This document shows, piece by piece, positions 33,585 through 41,483 of a stretch of DNA of 49,943 nucleotides; position 1 is the stretch's first letter, and each line of letters opens with the position of its first letter. A model generated the notes under the pieces. It made no database searches. It was not told the origin of the DNA and saw only the letters and a program-made list of their open reading frames with translations. The position numbers and the translations under genes are program-made. Origin of the DNA: Rhodoluna sp. (GTDB taxonomy: Bacteria > Actinomycetota > Actinomycetes > Actinomycetales > Microbacteriaceae); contig JAPLAJ010000119.1 in assembly GCA_026393335.1 (NCBI GenBank), positions 1 to 49,943 of the forward strand, written 5' to 3'.

Positions 33585-34226
33585 ATGAGTCTGAGTCCAC
33601 GAATGCTAGTTATCTTCGATGTCGACTCCACTTTAATCGAGCAGGAAGTCATTGAACTTCTAGCAGATTGTGCTGGCAAAAGATCTGAAGTTGAAGCTGT
33701 CACTGAAAGAGCCATGAGCGGAGAACTTGACTTCACCGCTAGTTTGAAAGCTCGTGTTCGCCACCTCGAAGGCTTACCTGAGACTGTTATCGAAGAGACC
33801 CTTGCCAAGTGTTCTATTACTAAAGGAGCAAAGCAACTAATTGCAGCCATTCATTTAGCCGGTGGAAAAGTTGGTGCTGTTTCCGGAGGCTTCTCACAAC
33901 TGCTTGATCCTTTGGCTAAAGAACTAGAACTAGATTTTCACCGAGCCAACACTTTAGAAGTTGTTGAAGGTTACTTGACTGGAGATGTAACTGGTCCAAT
34001 TATTGATAAACCGGCTAAGGCCACAGCTCTGATTGAATGGGCTCAATCACTTGATCTCGATTTGAAATACACCGTTGCTATTGGCGATGGTGCAAATGAT
34101 TTAGACATGATGGCTGCAGCAGGATTAGCCATCGGCTTTAATGCCAAGCCTAGGGTTCGCAAAGCTGCGGATATTATTTTGGATTCAGCTGACCTAAGTG
34201 AAGCTATAGGTTTACTGGGTCTTTAG
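33585..34226 (+). CDS. serB: Phosphoserine phosphatase
   Basis: It dephosphorylates phosphoserine, the last step of serine synthesis. The 213-residue HAD-fold protein has motif I VIFDVDSTLIEQEVIE, motif II GAVSGGFS, the lysine of PAKATAL and motif IV AIGDGANDLDMMAAAG; the E in EQEVIE and the cap region fit SerB rather than other HAD enzymes. It lacks the N-terminal ACT domains found in some actinobacterial SerB. ATG at 33585 has AAGG upstream; TTG at 33579 would add two residues. It converges on fabI with a 4-bp overlap. Confidence 0.88.
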   Translation: MSLSPRMLVIFDVDSTLIEQEVIELLADCAGKRSEVEAVTERAMSGELDFTASLKARVRHLEGLPETVIEETLAKCSITKGAKQLIAAIHLAGGKVGAVSGGFSQLLDPLAKELELDFHRANTLEVVEGYLTGDVTGPIIDKPAKATALIEWAQSLDLDLKYTVAIGDGANDLDMMAAAGLAIGFNAKPRVRKAADIILDSADLSEAIGLLGL

Positions 34227-34990
34227 TGACCGGTTGAATGCAAACCACCGTCAACGTGAATGATTTCACCTGTAGTCATTGGGAACCAGTCACTTAGTAG
34301 CGCAACGATTCCTCTTGCCGCAGGCTCAGTGTCCGCTAGCTCCCAACGAAGTGGAGCGCGATCTACCCAAATGTCTTCCATGCTAGAAAAACCAGGAATG
34401 CTCTTACCAGCAGGAGTTCTAAGTGGACCAGCAGAAATTAAGTTGACACGAATGTTGTCTTTACCCAAGTAACGAGCAAGATATCTTGAAGTTGATTCGA
34501 ATGCGGCTTTAGCAACACCCATCCAGTCATACACAGGCCATGAAACAGAAGCATCGAAGGTAAGGCCTGCAACAGATGAGCCTTCTCTCAAGATTGGCTT
34601 AGCGGCCATGGTGATTGACTTTAGTGAATAAGCAGATACCTGAACAGCTGTTGCAACATCTGGCCATTCGGTTTCAAGGAAGTTGCCTCCAAGAGCTGTG
34701 CCAGGAGCGAATGCGATTGCATGCACGATGCCATCTAGGTGAGGTAGGTGCTCAAGAACTCTGCTTGGCAATGCAGCAAGGTCTTCGTCGTTTGTAGCAT
34801 CAAGTTCGATTACAGGACAAGGGGTTGGTAAGCGAAGGGCGATTTTCTCTGTGATTGCCATCATTCGGCCATAAGAAGAAAGCACAATTTCTGCACCTTG
34901 CTCTTGAGCCAAGCGGGCAACGGTGAAAGCGATTGAGGCCTCGGTTAGAACGCCTGTGATAAGAAGTTTCTTGCCCTCTAAAATTCCCAT
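34223..34990 (-). CDS. fabI: Enoyl-ACP reductase (NADH), InhA/FabI type
   Basis: It catalyses the last reduction step of fatty acid elongation. The 255-residue SDR-fold protein has the N-terminal GILEGKKLLITGVLTEASIA cofactor segment and the catalytic pair Y154 and K161 (PVYDWMGVAKAAFES), matching Tyr158 and Lys165 of InhA. It ends in IIHVDGGLHSTGH. The gene follows fabG on the same strand with a 68-bp gap. The fabG-inhA pair is characteristic of Actinobacteria. Confidence 0.93.
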   Translation of the reverse strand: MGILEGKKLLITGVLTEASIAFTVARLAQEQGAEIVLSSYGRMMAITEKIALRLPTPCPVIELDATNDEDLAALPSRVLEHLPHLDGIVHAIAFAPGTALGGNFLETEWPDVATAVQVSAYSLKSITMAAKPILREGSSVAGLTFDASVSWPVYDWMGVAKAAFESTSRYLARYLGKDNIRVNLISAGPLRTPAGKSIPGFSSMEDIWVDRAPLRWELADTEPAARGIVALLSDWFPMTTGEIIHVDGGLHSTGH

Positions 34991-35058
34991 GATTCAATTT
35001 CTTTCTGATCGGTTTGTGTTGCCTGTTTTATTCTGCCAGCAAGTTGCTGATTTTAGCT

Positions 35059-35769
35059 TTAGTGACCCATTCCAAGTCCACCGTCAACTGGAATAACAGC
35101 ACCTGAAATGTATGCTGCATCCTCACTTGAGAGCCAGAGCACTACTTTGGCAACTTCCTCGGGGGATGCAAATCGCCCTGCTGGGATCTTGGCCTTGTAT
35201 TGGTTCTGCACTTCTTCACTCAATTCTGCTGTCATGTCAGTATCAATAAAGCCTGGCGCTACCACGTTTGCAGTTATTCCTCGGCCACCTAGTTCACGGG
35301 TTAGTGATCTGGCCATACCAACTAGTCCACTCTTTGCTGCCGAGTAATTGACTTGACCAGCACTTCCAAGCAAGCCCACTACTGAACCAATGAAAATAAC
35401 ACGGCCGAACTTGGCTTTCATCATGCCTTTGGTGGCGCGTTTTAGAACTCTAAAGGAACCAGTGAGGTTAGTGTTTAGAACATCTTCGAAGTCCTCATCG
35501 GACATTCTCATCAACAATGTGTCGCGGGTAATGCCAGCATTGGCCACAAGGATTTCAACCGGGCCAAGCTTCTCTTCTATTTCAGCGAAAGCTGCATCCA
35601 GAGACTCTGCATTTGTGACGTCTGCTTTAACGCTTAGTGATCCAGCAGGGCCTTCACCACTTCTGACAGTTACTGCGACTCTGTGACCTGCACGAATGAA
35701 CTCTTCAGCTATAGCTTTTCCGATGCCGCGATTTCCGCCGGTAACGAGAACTGTTCTTGAAGTTGACAT
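35059..35769 (-). CDS. fabG: 3-oxoacyl-ACP reductase
   Basis: It reduces 3-ketoacyl-ACP with NADPH in fatty acid elongation. The 236-residue SDR protein shows the cofactor motif TGGNRGIGKA, NAG (NAGITRDTLL), and the catalytic Ser, Tyr and Lys (IGSVVG and YSAAKSG). GRFASPEEVAKVVLWLSSEDA and the ending VDGGLGMGH are typical. Start ATG has GAAGG upstream at some distance. Together with fabI it supplies two of the four FAS II cycle steps; no other fab gene is in the window. Confidence 0.93.
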   Translation of the reverse strand: MSTSRTVLVTGGNRGIGKAIAEEFIRAGHRVAVTVRSGEGPAGSLSVKADVTNAESLDAAFAEIEEKLGPVEILVANAGITRDTLLMRMSDEDFEDVLNTNLTGSFRVLKRATKGMMKAKFGRVIFIGSVVGLLGSAGQVNYSAAKSGLVGMARSLTRELGGRGITANVVAPGFIDTDMTAELSEEVQNQYKAKIPAGRFASPEEVAKVVLWLSSEDAAYISGAVIPVDGGLGMGH

Positions 35770-35803
35770 CTTTGTTTCGCCTTCTCAAATAACTAGGTGA
35801 TAA

Positions 35804-35832
35804 TTGGCATGTGAGCAAATCAAGTCTATATC
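35804..35832 (+). promoter_or_regulatory. Sigma-70-type promoter for the DUF3099-SURF1 operon
   Basis: TTGGCA at 35804-35809 and TATATC at 35827-35832 are separated by exactly 17 bp. Transcription would begin near 35839, about 33 nt before the TTG start; AAGGA lies in between. Confidence 0.5.
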
Positions 35833-35871
35833 CGGGCTTGTCTAAAGGGCTTCTGGTAAGGAACCTAAAAA

Positions 35872-36186
35872 TTGGCTAAAACTCAGTCGGTAACCTCGTT
35901 AGAGATATCCCCTGAAATAGAACGTCGCAATCGTTTCTACAAATACACTCTGGCCATGATTGTGCGAGTTATCTGCATTGTTCTTGCAGTTAGCGTTCCG
36001 CTGGGCTGGTTAACCCTTCTGTTCGCTATCGGAGCGATATTCCTTCCATACTTCGCAGTTGTGATCGCTAACGCTCAAGGCTCTTCTGCCGCAAAATCGC
36101 TGGCTAAATCAGCTGAAGCTCCAACAATTAGCATCTCCGCCGATGCTTTCAAACAAGCAAAGAGTGCTAATGACGGCGAACAATAG
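35872..36186 (+). CDS. DUF3099 membrane protein
   Basis: A 104-residue actinobacterial protein with two membrane helices (about 28-46 and 48-68), the DUF3099 core RFYKYTLAMIVRVICIVLAV, and a polar C-terminal tail. Its function is unknown. The start is TTG at 35872 with AAGGAACC upstream. The SURF1 gene starts within its last 17 bases, so they are coupled and may act on the same complex. Confidence 0.8.
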   Translation: MAKTQSVTSLEISPEIERRNRFYKYTLAMIVRVICIVLAVSVPLGWLTLLFAIGAIFLPYFAVVIANAQGSSAAKSLAKSAEAPTISISADAFKQAKSANDGEQ

Positions 36187-36970
36187 ACCTCTAAGAACCT
36201 GGCTAAGTTGGCTCTTTCTCGTAGTCATCTTCACAACAGCATGCGTTTTTCTATCCAAATGGCAATTCGACAGACAAGCAGAAGTTGTTCAAACCAACTC
36301 TAGAATTGCCGCTAGCTACGACGCTGAACCTATTGCCCTTGAAGAGATTCTTAGAGTTGATCAGGCATGGTCTTCTACTTTGGAATTCAGGCCAGTGCTG
36401 GTCTCTGGACAATACATGCCTGAGCTGAGCTATCTTGTTCGAAACAGACCTTTCAATGCTTATCCTGGCTTTTTACAGCTAGTTGCCTTCAAAACAGATG
36501 GTGGCTCAACCATTTGGGTTGAACGAGGCTGGTTACCAACTGGAAGCAAATCAGACTCCCCCGACGATATTCCATTGGTTGATAACAACCATCGACAACT
36601 CACCTTGCGACTTCGTCCAGCCGAACCCACCCTAGATAGAACTGCACCTGCAGGCCAACTCTCAAGCATCGATTTGAAGAGCGCTAGTTTGCTACTGAGT
36701 GACATGAATGTTTACACGCAAAGCTACGGACGTCTGGTAACTGAATACCCAGAACTACCTACTGGTCAAAAGCTAGCTAAACCAGAACTTAGTGAAGGTA
36801 ACCACCTGAGTTATGCAATGCAGTGGATCCTGTTTGGGCTCATGGCAATTGGAGCAGTGTTCTGGACCATTTCTCAAGAGCGTCGGAGAAAACAGGGACT
36901 CCCGCCAAGAAAACTGAAGATCCTAAATAGAGACAAAGACGCTGAAGTTGAAGACAAAATTCTTGAATAA
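36170..36970 (+). CDS. SURF1 family cytochrome oxidase assembly protein
   Basis: A 266-residue membrane protein that helps insert heme A into cytochrome oxidase subunit I. It has the expected two terminal helices (about 12-29 and 213-232) flanking an outside-facing domain with the motifs KWQFDRQ, EFRPVLVSGQY, RNRPFNAYPGF and WVERGWLP. The frame opens earlier, but ATG at 36170 fits the family start. It fits the presence of ctaC-F, ctaA and ctaB in the window. Confidence 0.92.
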   Translation: MTANNRPLRTWLSWLFLVVIFTTACVFLSKWQFDRQAEVVQTNSRIAASYDAEPIALEEILRVDQAWSSTLEFRPVLVSGQYMPELSYLVRNRPFNAYPGFLQLVAFKTDGGSTIWVERGWLPTGSKSDSPDDIPLVDNNHRQLTLRLRPAEPTLDRTAPAGQLSSIDLKSASLLLSDMNVYTQSYGRLVTEYPELPTGQKLAKPELSEGNHLSYAMQWILFGLMAIGAVFWTISQERRRKQGLPPRKLKILNRDKDAEVEDKILE

Positions 36971-36971
36971 G

Positions 36972-37010
36972 AAAATGGCCGCCTAGTTTCGTAGACGGCC
37001 ATCTTCTTTC
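36972..37010. terminator. Bidirectional terminator between SURF1 and rhodopsin genes
   Basis: ATGGCCGCCTA pairs with TAGACGGCCAT (one C-A mismatch) around a 6-nt loop. On the minus strand it is followed by TTTTCTT, 12 nt after the rhodopsin stop. The plus-strand T run is weaker. Confidence 0.72.
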
Positions 37011-37016
37011 GTTGTT

Positions 37017-37724
37017 CTACTTCTTTAGAGCTCTCAGAGCTACTACACCAAAACCAACCTTGTTGATGACATCTGCAAACACATAGATGATTGCAGCTAG
37101 ACAAACAGCTAGTTCAATGTTCTTTACATCAGATCCTGATAGCTCTAGGAATTCTTGAATTGCTGTTCCGATTGGATAGATAGCCCAACCGAAGATAACG
37201 AACTTCTTCATATTCTCGATTGCTTTCTTCATCGCAGCTGTTCCCTTGGTAGGTTTCAGCATCCAGATTGTGTAAGCGATGTAGATCCAAGCAAGTGAAG
37301 AAATAGTGAAGTTCATGTAGTTACCAGGAGTTCCTGGAACACCGATTTCACCAAAGTAACCGGTAATGATCATCACTAGGTCAGCCAACACTAAACGGTA
37401 TGTGATTCCTTTTGGAGCTCCGGCAAGAGATGCAATAATGCCAAACTCAAGAAGCAAAAGTGGAGTAGTTAATACCCAGTCCAGGTATCTAACTGGCATC
37501 GTTGATTCGATTGCAGCGATATCAGTAACACCAGGGAAAGCAACAATGTCTTTCATCTGCCAGTAAAGAATGGCAGCAATGAAGGTAACCAGAGCCGCAT
37601 AAGTTGCTGTTGCTTTGTGCTCAGGCTTTAGTTCGGTTCTTTCCAAAAGAAAATAAAGAGTTCCAGCTGCCATGGCAACAAAACCCAGCATGAACAGTGC
37701 CTGTGTAATGGTAATTAGGTCCAT
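37017..37724 (-). CDS. Microbial rhodopsin, probable light-driven outward proton pump
   Basis: A 235-residue seven-helix rhodopsin. K222 (ADVINKVGFG) would bind retinal, D218 is the second counterion, and R79, D82, T86 and E93 in helix C give the Asp-Thr-Glu pattern of proton pumps (acceptor D82, donor E93). L90 at the colour-tuning position predicts green absorption. W83, W180 and Y183 line the retinal pocket. In helix B the residue that is His in proteorhodopsin and in Exiguobacterium rhodopsin is Leu (L53). The helix A and B sequences (GFVAMAAGTLYFLLER, ALVTFIAAI) look closer to Exiguobacterium rhodopsin than to actinorhodopsin as I remember them. A 58-bp gap with AAAGGAT separates it from the upstream ABC-F gene. 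No carotenoid or retinal synthesis gene is nearby. Confidence 0.93.
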   Translation of the reverse strand: MDLITITQALFMLGFVAMAAGTLYFLLERTELKPEHKATATYAALVTFIAAILYWQMKDIVAFPGVTDIAAIESTMPVRYLDWVLTTPLLLLEFGIIASLAGAPKGITYRLVLADLVMIITGYFGEIGVPGTPGNYMNFTISSLAWIYIAYTIWMLKPTKGTAAMKKAIENMKKFVIFGWAIYPIGTAIQEFLELSGSDVKNIELAVCLAAIIYVFADVINKVGFGVVALRALKK

Positions 37725-37782
37725 GATCGATCCTTTCTAGATCTGTCTAAACCACACTATTAGAGCACTAGGGCAAAACGGC

Positions 37783-39381
37783 TTAGGACAAAACAATCAA
37801 ATCGCGGTAGCCATCATTCCAAAGGTCTTCCTGGCCATCAGGCATAACCAGCACTCGCTCAGGGTTTAGGGCATCAACAGCCCCGACATCGTGGGAAACC
37901 AGCACCACAGCGCCTGAGAAGGAGGCTAGAGCCTTCAGAATCTCTTCACGGCTAGCAGGGTCTAAGTTGTTGGTCGGCTCATCAAGGAGCAGAACGTTCG
38001 CCCTTGAGACCACTAGAGCAGCCAGTGCCAATCGGGTCTTCTCCCCACCGCTTAGCACTCTAGCTGGCTTGTCAACGTCATCTCCCGAGAACAAGAATGA
38101 ACCCAACACCTTACGAGCATCGGTGTCATTGAGTTCTGGAGCCTGGGCCTGCATGTTTTGCAAAACAGTTTTATTGATGTCTAGAGTTTCGTGCTCCTGG
38201 GCGTAGTACCCAATTTTTAGACCATGACCGGCATCAATCTTTCCGGTATCAGGCTGCTCAACATCGCCAAGGATTCTAAGCAGTGTAGTTTTTCCCGCTC
38301 CATTGAGACCAATGATGACTACCCTTGATCCTCTATCGATTGCTAAGTCAACTGCAGTAAAGATTTCAAGTGATCCATAACTCTTACTGAGGTTGTGACC
38401 GAACAGTGGTGTCTTGCCACAAGCTTGAGGCTCAGGGAATCTAATGTTGGCAACTCGATCTTTTTCACGCACATCATCAAGGGAACTAAGAAGTTTCTCG
38501 GCACGTTTATTCATTTGATGGGCAGCTGATGCCTTAGACGCTTTAGCACCGAACTTAGCTGCTTGCAACTGAAGAACAGAAGCTTTCTTTTCAGCTATTG
38601 CTCTATCTCTTTTTCTGCGCTCTTCATCAGCTTCACGCTGCTTTAGATATGCACGCCAACCCATGTTGTAGATATCTATAACTCCACGGTTAGCATCGAG
38701 GTAGAAAACACGATTCACTGTTTCTTCGACGATATCGATATCGTGACTGATCACTATCAAGCCGCCCTGATAGTTCTTTAGAAACTCTCTCAACCAAATG
38801 ATGCTGTCCGCATCTAAGTGGTTTGTTGGCTCATCAAGAATCATTGTGGTTGCATCAGAGAAGAGAATTCTTGCTAGCTCGATGCGTCTTCGCTGTCCAC
38901 CAGATAGTGTGCCGATTGGTTGACTTAGGACATTTGGCTTTAGTCCGAGGTTGCTAGCAATAGCTGCCGCTTCCGCTTCAGCGGCATAGCCGCCGTTTGC
39001 TTGGAATTGGTTTTCAAGTTTTTCGTAGCGTTCCATGGCTTGTGCATAGACCGCTTCATCAACGGAGCCCATTTGATCTCTGGTGGCTTCAAGTTTTTTG
39101 AGGATAGAACCCAAACCACGGGCATTTAGGATTCTGTCGCTAGCTAGTTCTTCCAGGTCACCTGTTCTTGGATCTTGAGGCAGGTAGCCAATCTCCCCAA
39201 TACGTTCAACAGAGCCAGCACTTGGCTGAAAATCGCCTGCAATAACCTTTGTCAGAGTGGTCTTACCAGCTCCGTTACGGCCCACAAGACCCACCTTGTC
39301 GCCCTTAGAGACCTGGAAATTCACCCCAGACATCAGCACTCTTGCGCCTATGGTTATCTCGAGTTCACGCACGTTAATCAT
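37783..39381 (-). CDS. ABC-F family ATPase
   Basis: A 532-residue protein with two ATP-binding domains and no membrane segments, as in ribosome-associated ABC-F translation factors. Walker A motifs are GRNGAGKTT and GLNGAGKTT, signatures LSGGQRRR and LSGGEKTR, and Walker B segments end in DEPTNHLD and DEPTNNLD. The linker (about 240-310) is rich in charged residues (KQREADEERRKRDRAIAEKK), the usual P-site interaction region. Its specific role (EttA-like or antibiotic protection) cannot be read out. It is divergent from bioY across about 99 bp. Confidence 0.92.
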   Translation of the reverse strand: MINVRELEITIGARVLMSGVNFQVSKGDKVGLVGRNGAGKTTLTKVIAGDFQPSAGSVERIGEIGYLPQDPRTGDLEELASDRILNARGLGSILKKLEATRDQMGSVDEAVYAQAMERYEKLENQFQANGGYAAEAEAAAIASNLGLKPNVLSQPIGTLSGGQRRRIELARILFSDATTMILDEPTNHLDADSIIWLREFLKNYQGGLIVISHDIDIVEETVNRVFYLDANRGVIDIYNMGWRAYLKQREADEERRKRDRAIAEKKASVLQLQAAKFGAKASKASAAHQMNKRAEKLLSSLDDVREKDRVANIRFPEPQACGKTPLFGHNLSKSYGSLEIFTAVDLAIDRGSRVVIIGLNGAGKTTLLRILGDVEQPDTGKIDAGHGLKIGYYAQEHETLDINKTVLQNMQAQAPELNDTDARKVLGSFLFSGDDVDKPARVLSGGEKTRLALAALVVSRANVLLLDEPTNNLDPASREEILKALASFSGAVVLVSHDVGAVDALNPERVLVMPDGQEDLWNDGYRDLIVLS

Positions 39382-39442
39382 GACGGAACTCCAATTGGTG
39401 GTTGATTTTTGATGAAACCGAGTTTGGTCTCTACTACTACCC

Positions 39443-39481
39443 TACAATTAAGAAAACATTCAGGCAGGAAAGGCCCATAAG
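39443..39481 (+). promoter_or_regulatory. -10 element and ribosome site of bioY
   Basis: TACAAT at 39443-39448 is a good -10 box, followed by GGAAAGG and the GTG start at 39481. No clear -35 box and no recognisable repressor palindrome are seen. Confidence 0.4.
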
Positions 39482-40065
39482 TGAGCATTGCACAACCAAG
39501 AAACGTAACCATCATTGACAACGTTATTTCTAGGTCACGGGTATCAGATGTAGTTCTTGTACTTGTCGGCGTCGTTCTCACTGCTTTGGCAGCTCAGGTT
39601 CAGATTCCTGCTCTTCCAGTGCCGTTTACTCTGCAGACCTTAGCCGTGTTAGTTATCGGTGCTACCTATGGTTCATCTCGCGGTGCAATCACAATGGGTG
39701 CCTACGCGGTCGGCGGTGTTCTAGGCTTCCCGGTATTTGCAGGTGGAGCAAGTGGCATCGCTGTGATCTTTGGAGCTACTGGTGGATTCCTACTTGGATT
39801 TATCTTTGCAGCTGCACTAATCGGTCGCTTAGCTGAACTGAACTGGAGTTCAGATGCTCTGAAAATGTTTGTTAGCTATGTTTTGGGTTCCGCTGTGATT
39901 TACGCAATTGGAGTTCCTGTTCTAGCGATGTCTGCATTTGCATCAGATTTAGTTGCTGCAATGACTTACATGTTGCCTTACTTGATTTGGGATGCAGTAA
40001 AAGCTGTCATCGCAGCAGCTCTGCTACCAACAGCTTGGGTGGTAGTGAAGGCCATAAAAAAGTAA
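39481..40065 (+). CDS. bioY: Biotin transporter substrate-binding component BioY
   Basis: A 194-residue membrane protein with about six helices, the S-component of an ECF-type biotin importer. Family segments: QVQIPALPVPFTLQTLAVLV, GVLGFPVFAGGASG and GATGGFLLGFIFAA. No bioM/bioN or energising ECF genes lie beside it, so it may work with a shared ECF module or alone. It converges with sufT 2 nt away. Its presence suggests that the cell imports at least part of its biotin. Confidence 0.93.
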   Translation: MSIAQPRNVTIIDNVISRSRVSDVVLVLVGVVLTALAAQVQIPALPVPFTLQTLAVLVIGATYGSSRGAITMGAYAVGGVLGFPVFAGGASGIAVIFGATGGFLLGFIFAAALIGRLAELNWSSDALKMFVSYVLGSAVIYAIGVPVLAMSAFASDLVAAMTYMLPYLIWDAVKAVIAAALLPTAWVVVKAIKK

Positions 40066-40067
40066 AA

Positions 40068-40397
40068 CTAAATCGCGAATCCAATTGCGCGCATTTGTTC
40101 TTTACCATCATCAGTAATTAGCTCTGGGCCCCAAGGTGGCATCCATACCCAATTGATTCTGAAAGCCTCAACGACACCATCAAGAGCCATACCCATTTGC
40201 TCTTCGATGACATCCGTCAGTGGACAACCAGCCGAAGTTAGAGTCATGTGAATTAGTAGAGAGCCATCTTCAGCTTGTTTCAGGTCGTAAATCAAACCAA
40301 GGTCAACAATGTTGACGCCAATCTCAGGATCAATTACTTCCTTGATTGCTTCAAGGACTTCGTCGTACTTCTCTGGAGAAAGATCTAGTTCAGTCAA
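40068..40397 (-). CDS. sufT: SufT-like DUF59 Fe-S assembly protein
   Basis: A 109-residue MIP18-family (DUF59) protein helping late Fe-S cluster maturation. DPEIGVNIVDLGLIYDL and TLTSAGCPLTDVIEEQ hold the conserved Asp and Cys. It is the last gene of the suf operon, 4 nt after sufC. In related operons sufS and sufU normally come between sufC and this gene. Confidence 0.88.
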   Translation of the reverse strand: MTELDLSPEKYDEVLEAIKEVIDPEIGVNIVDLGLIYDLKQAEDGSLLIHMTLTSAGCPLTDVIEEQMGMALDGVVEAFRINWVWMPPWGPELITDDGKEQMRAIGFAI

Positions 40398-40401
40398 AGG
40401 T

Positions 40402-41154
40402 TTATGCCTTTACGTATCTGTCGTAACCTTCAGCTTCAAGCTGGTCCGCAAGTTCTTCTCCACCTTGTTCAGCAACCTTGCCGTCAACAAAGACATGCAC
40501 GAAGTCAGGCTTGATGCACTTCAGGATTCTTGTGTAGTGAGTAATCATAAGCACACCTAGATCATTAGCCTGGTGAGCGCGGTTGACGCCTTCAGAAACA
40601 ATCTTTAGGGCGTCAACGTCTAGACCTGAGTCTGTCTCGTCAAGGATGGCAAAGCGTGGCTTTAGAAGCTCAAGCTGCAAGATTTCGTGACGCTTCTTCT
40701 CACCGCCTGAGAATCCTTCATTTACATTTCGCTCAGAGAAGGTTGAATCAATCTTTAGACCACTCATTGCATCACGAACGTCTTTGATCCAAGTTCTAAG
40801 AGCAGGAGCTTCGCCTGTGATTGCCGTCTTTGCAGTTCTTAGGAAGTTTGATACTGACACTCCAGGAATTTCAACCGGATACTGCATCGCTAGGAATAGG
40901 CCAGCGCGTGCACGCTCATCAACACTCATGTCCAAGACATTTTCACCATCAAGGAGGATCTCTCCCTTGGTAACTGTGTACTTAGGGTGTCCTGCGATTG
41001 AGTAAGCAAGAGTTGACTTGCCTGAACCATTAGGACCCATCACAGCGTGAATCTCACCACTTTTGATAGTTAGGTCAACACCTTTAAGAATCTCTTTGGT
41101 GCCCTGATCCGTCTCAACGGTTACGTGTAGGTTTTTGATTTCTAGAGTTGCCAT
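40402..41154 (-). CDS. sufC: Fe-S assembly ATPase SufC
   Basis: The ABC-type ATPase of the SufBCD scaffold, 250 residues. Walker A is GPNGSGKST, the signature is FSGGEKKRHEIL and Walker B is FAILDETDSGLD. It follows the Rieske-type ferredoxin gene by 14 nt and drives cluster assembly on SufB/SufD. Confidence 0.96.
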   Translation of the reverse strand: MATLEIKNLHVTVETDQGTKEILKGVDLTIKSGEIHAVMGPNGSGKSTLAYSIAGHPKYTVTKGEILLDGENVLDMSVDERARAGLFLAMQYPVEIPGVSVSNFLRTAKTAITGEAPALRTWIKDVRDAMSGLKIDSTFSERNVNEGFSGGEKKRHEILQLELLKPRFAILDETDSGLDVDALKIVSEGVNRAHQANDLGVLMITHYTRILKCIKPDFVHVFVDGKVAEQGGEELADQLEAEGYDRYVKA

Positions 41155-41168
41155 GATTTCCTTTTGGC

Positions 41169-41483
41169 CTAAGCCTGTTCGTATTCGATAAAAACTTCGC
41201 CGTTTTCGACTAGTACTTCATAAACTGATACCGGCTCGTAGGCAGGTAAAGAAAGCGGAGAACCTGTCTCAAGTGAGAACTTAGCTCCGTGAGCCCAGCA
41301 TTCAATAGTTTCGTTATCAACAAAGCCTTCGCTAAGTGAGATCTCGCCATGTGAGCACTTGTCATCTAGTGCGTGAAAATCTCCGTTAGGAGTCTTCACA
41401 ATTGCTATTGCGTGATCGCCAATCTTTACTCTCAGTGCACGACCTGGCTTGATGTCATCAACGCCACAAATACGAATTGCCAT
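41169..41483 (-). CDS. Rieske-type ferredoxin of the suf operon
   Basis: A 104-residue soluble 2Fe-2S protein of the non-heme Rieske ferredoxin type. The cluster motifs are C-S-H (KCSHGEISL) and C-W-A-H (ECWAHGAKF), giving two Cys and two His ligands. It lies in its usual position between sufD and sufC and probably supplies electrons or carries clusters for assembly. It overlaps the sufD stop by one base. Confidence 0.92.
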   Translation of the reverse strand: MAIRICGVDDIKPGRALRVKIGDHAIAIVKTPNGDFHALDDKCSHGEISLSEGFVDNETIECWAHGAKFSLETGSPLSLPAYEPVSVYEVLVENGEVFIEYEQA

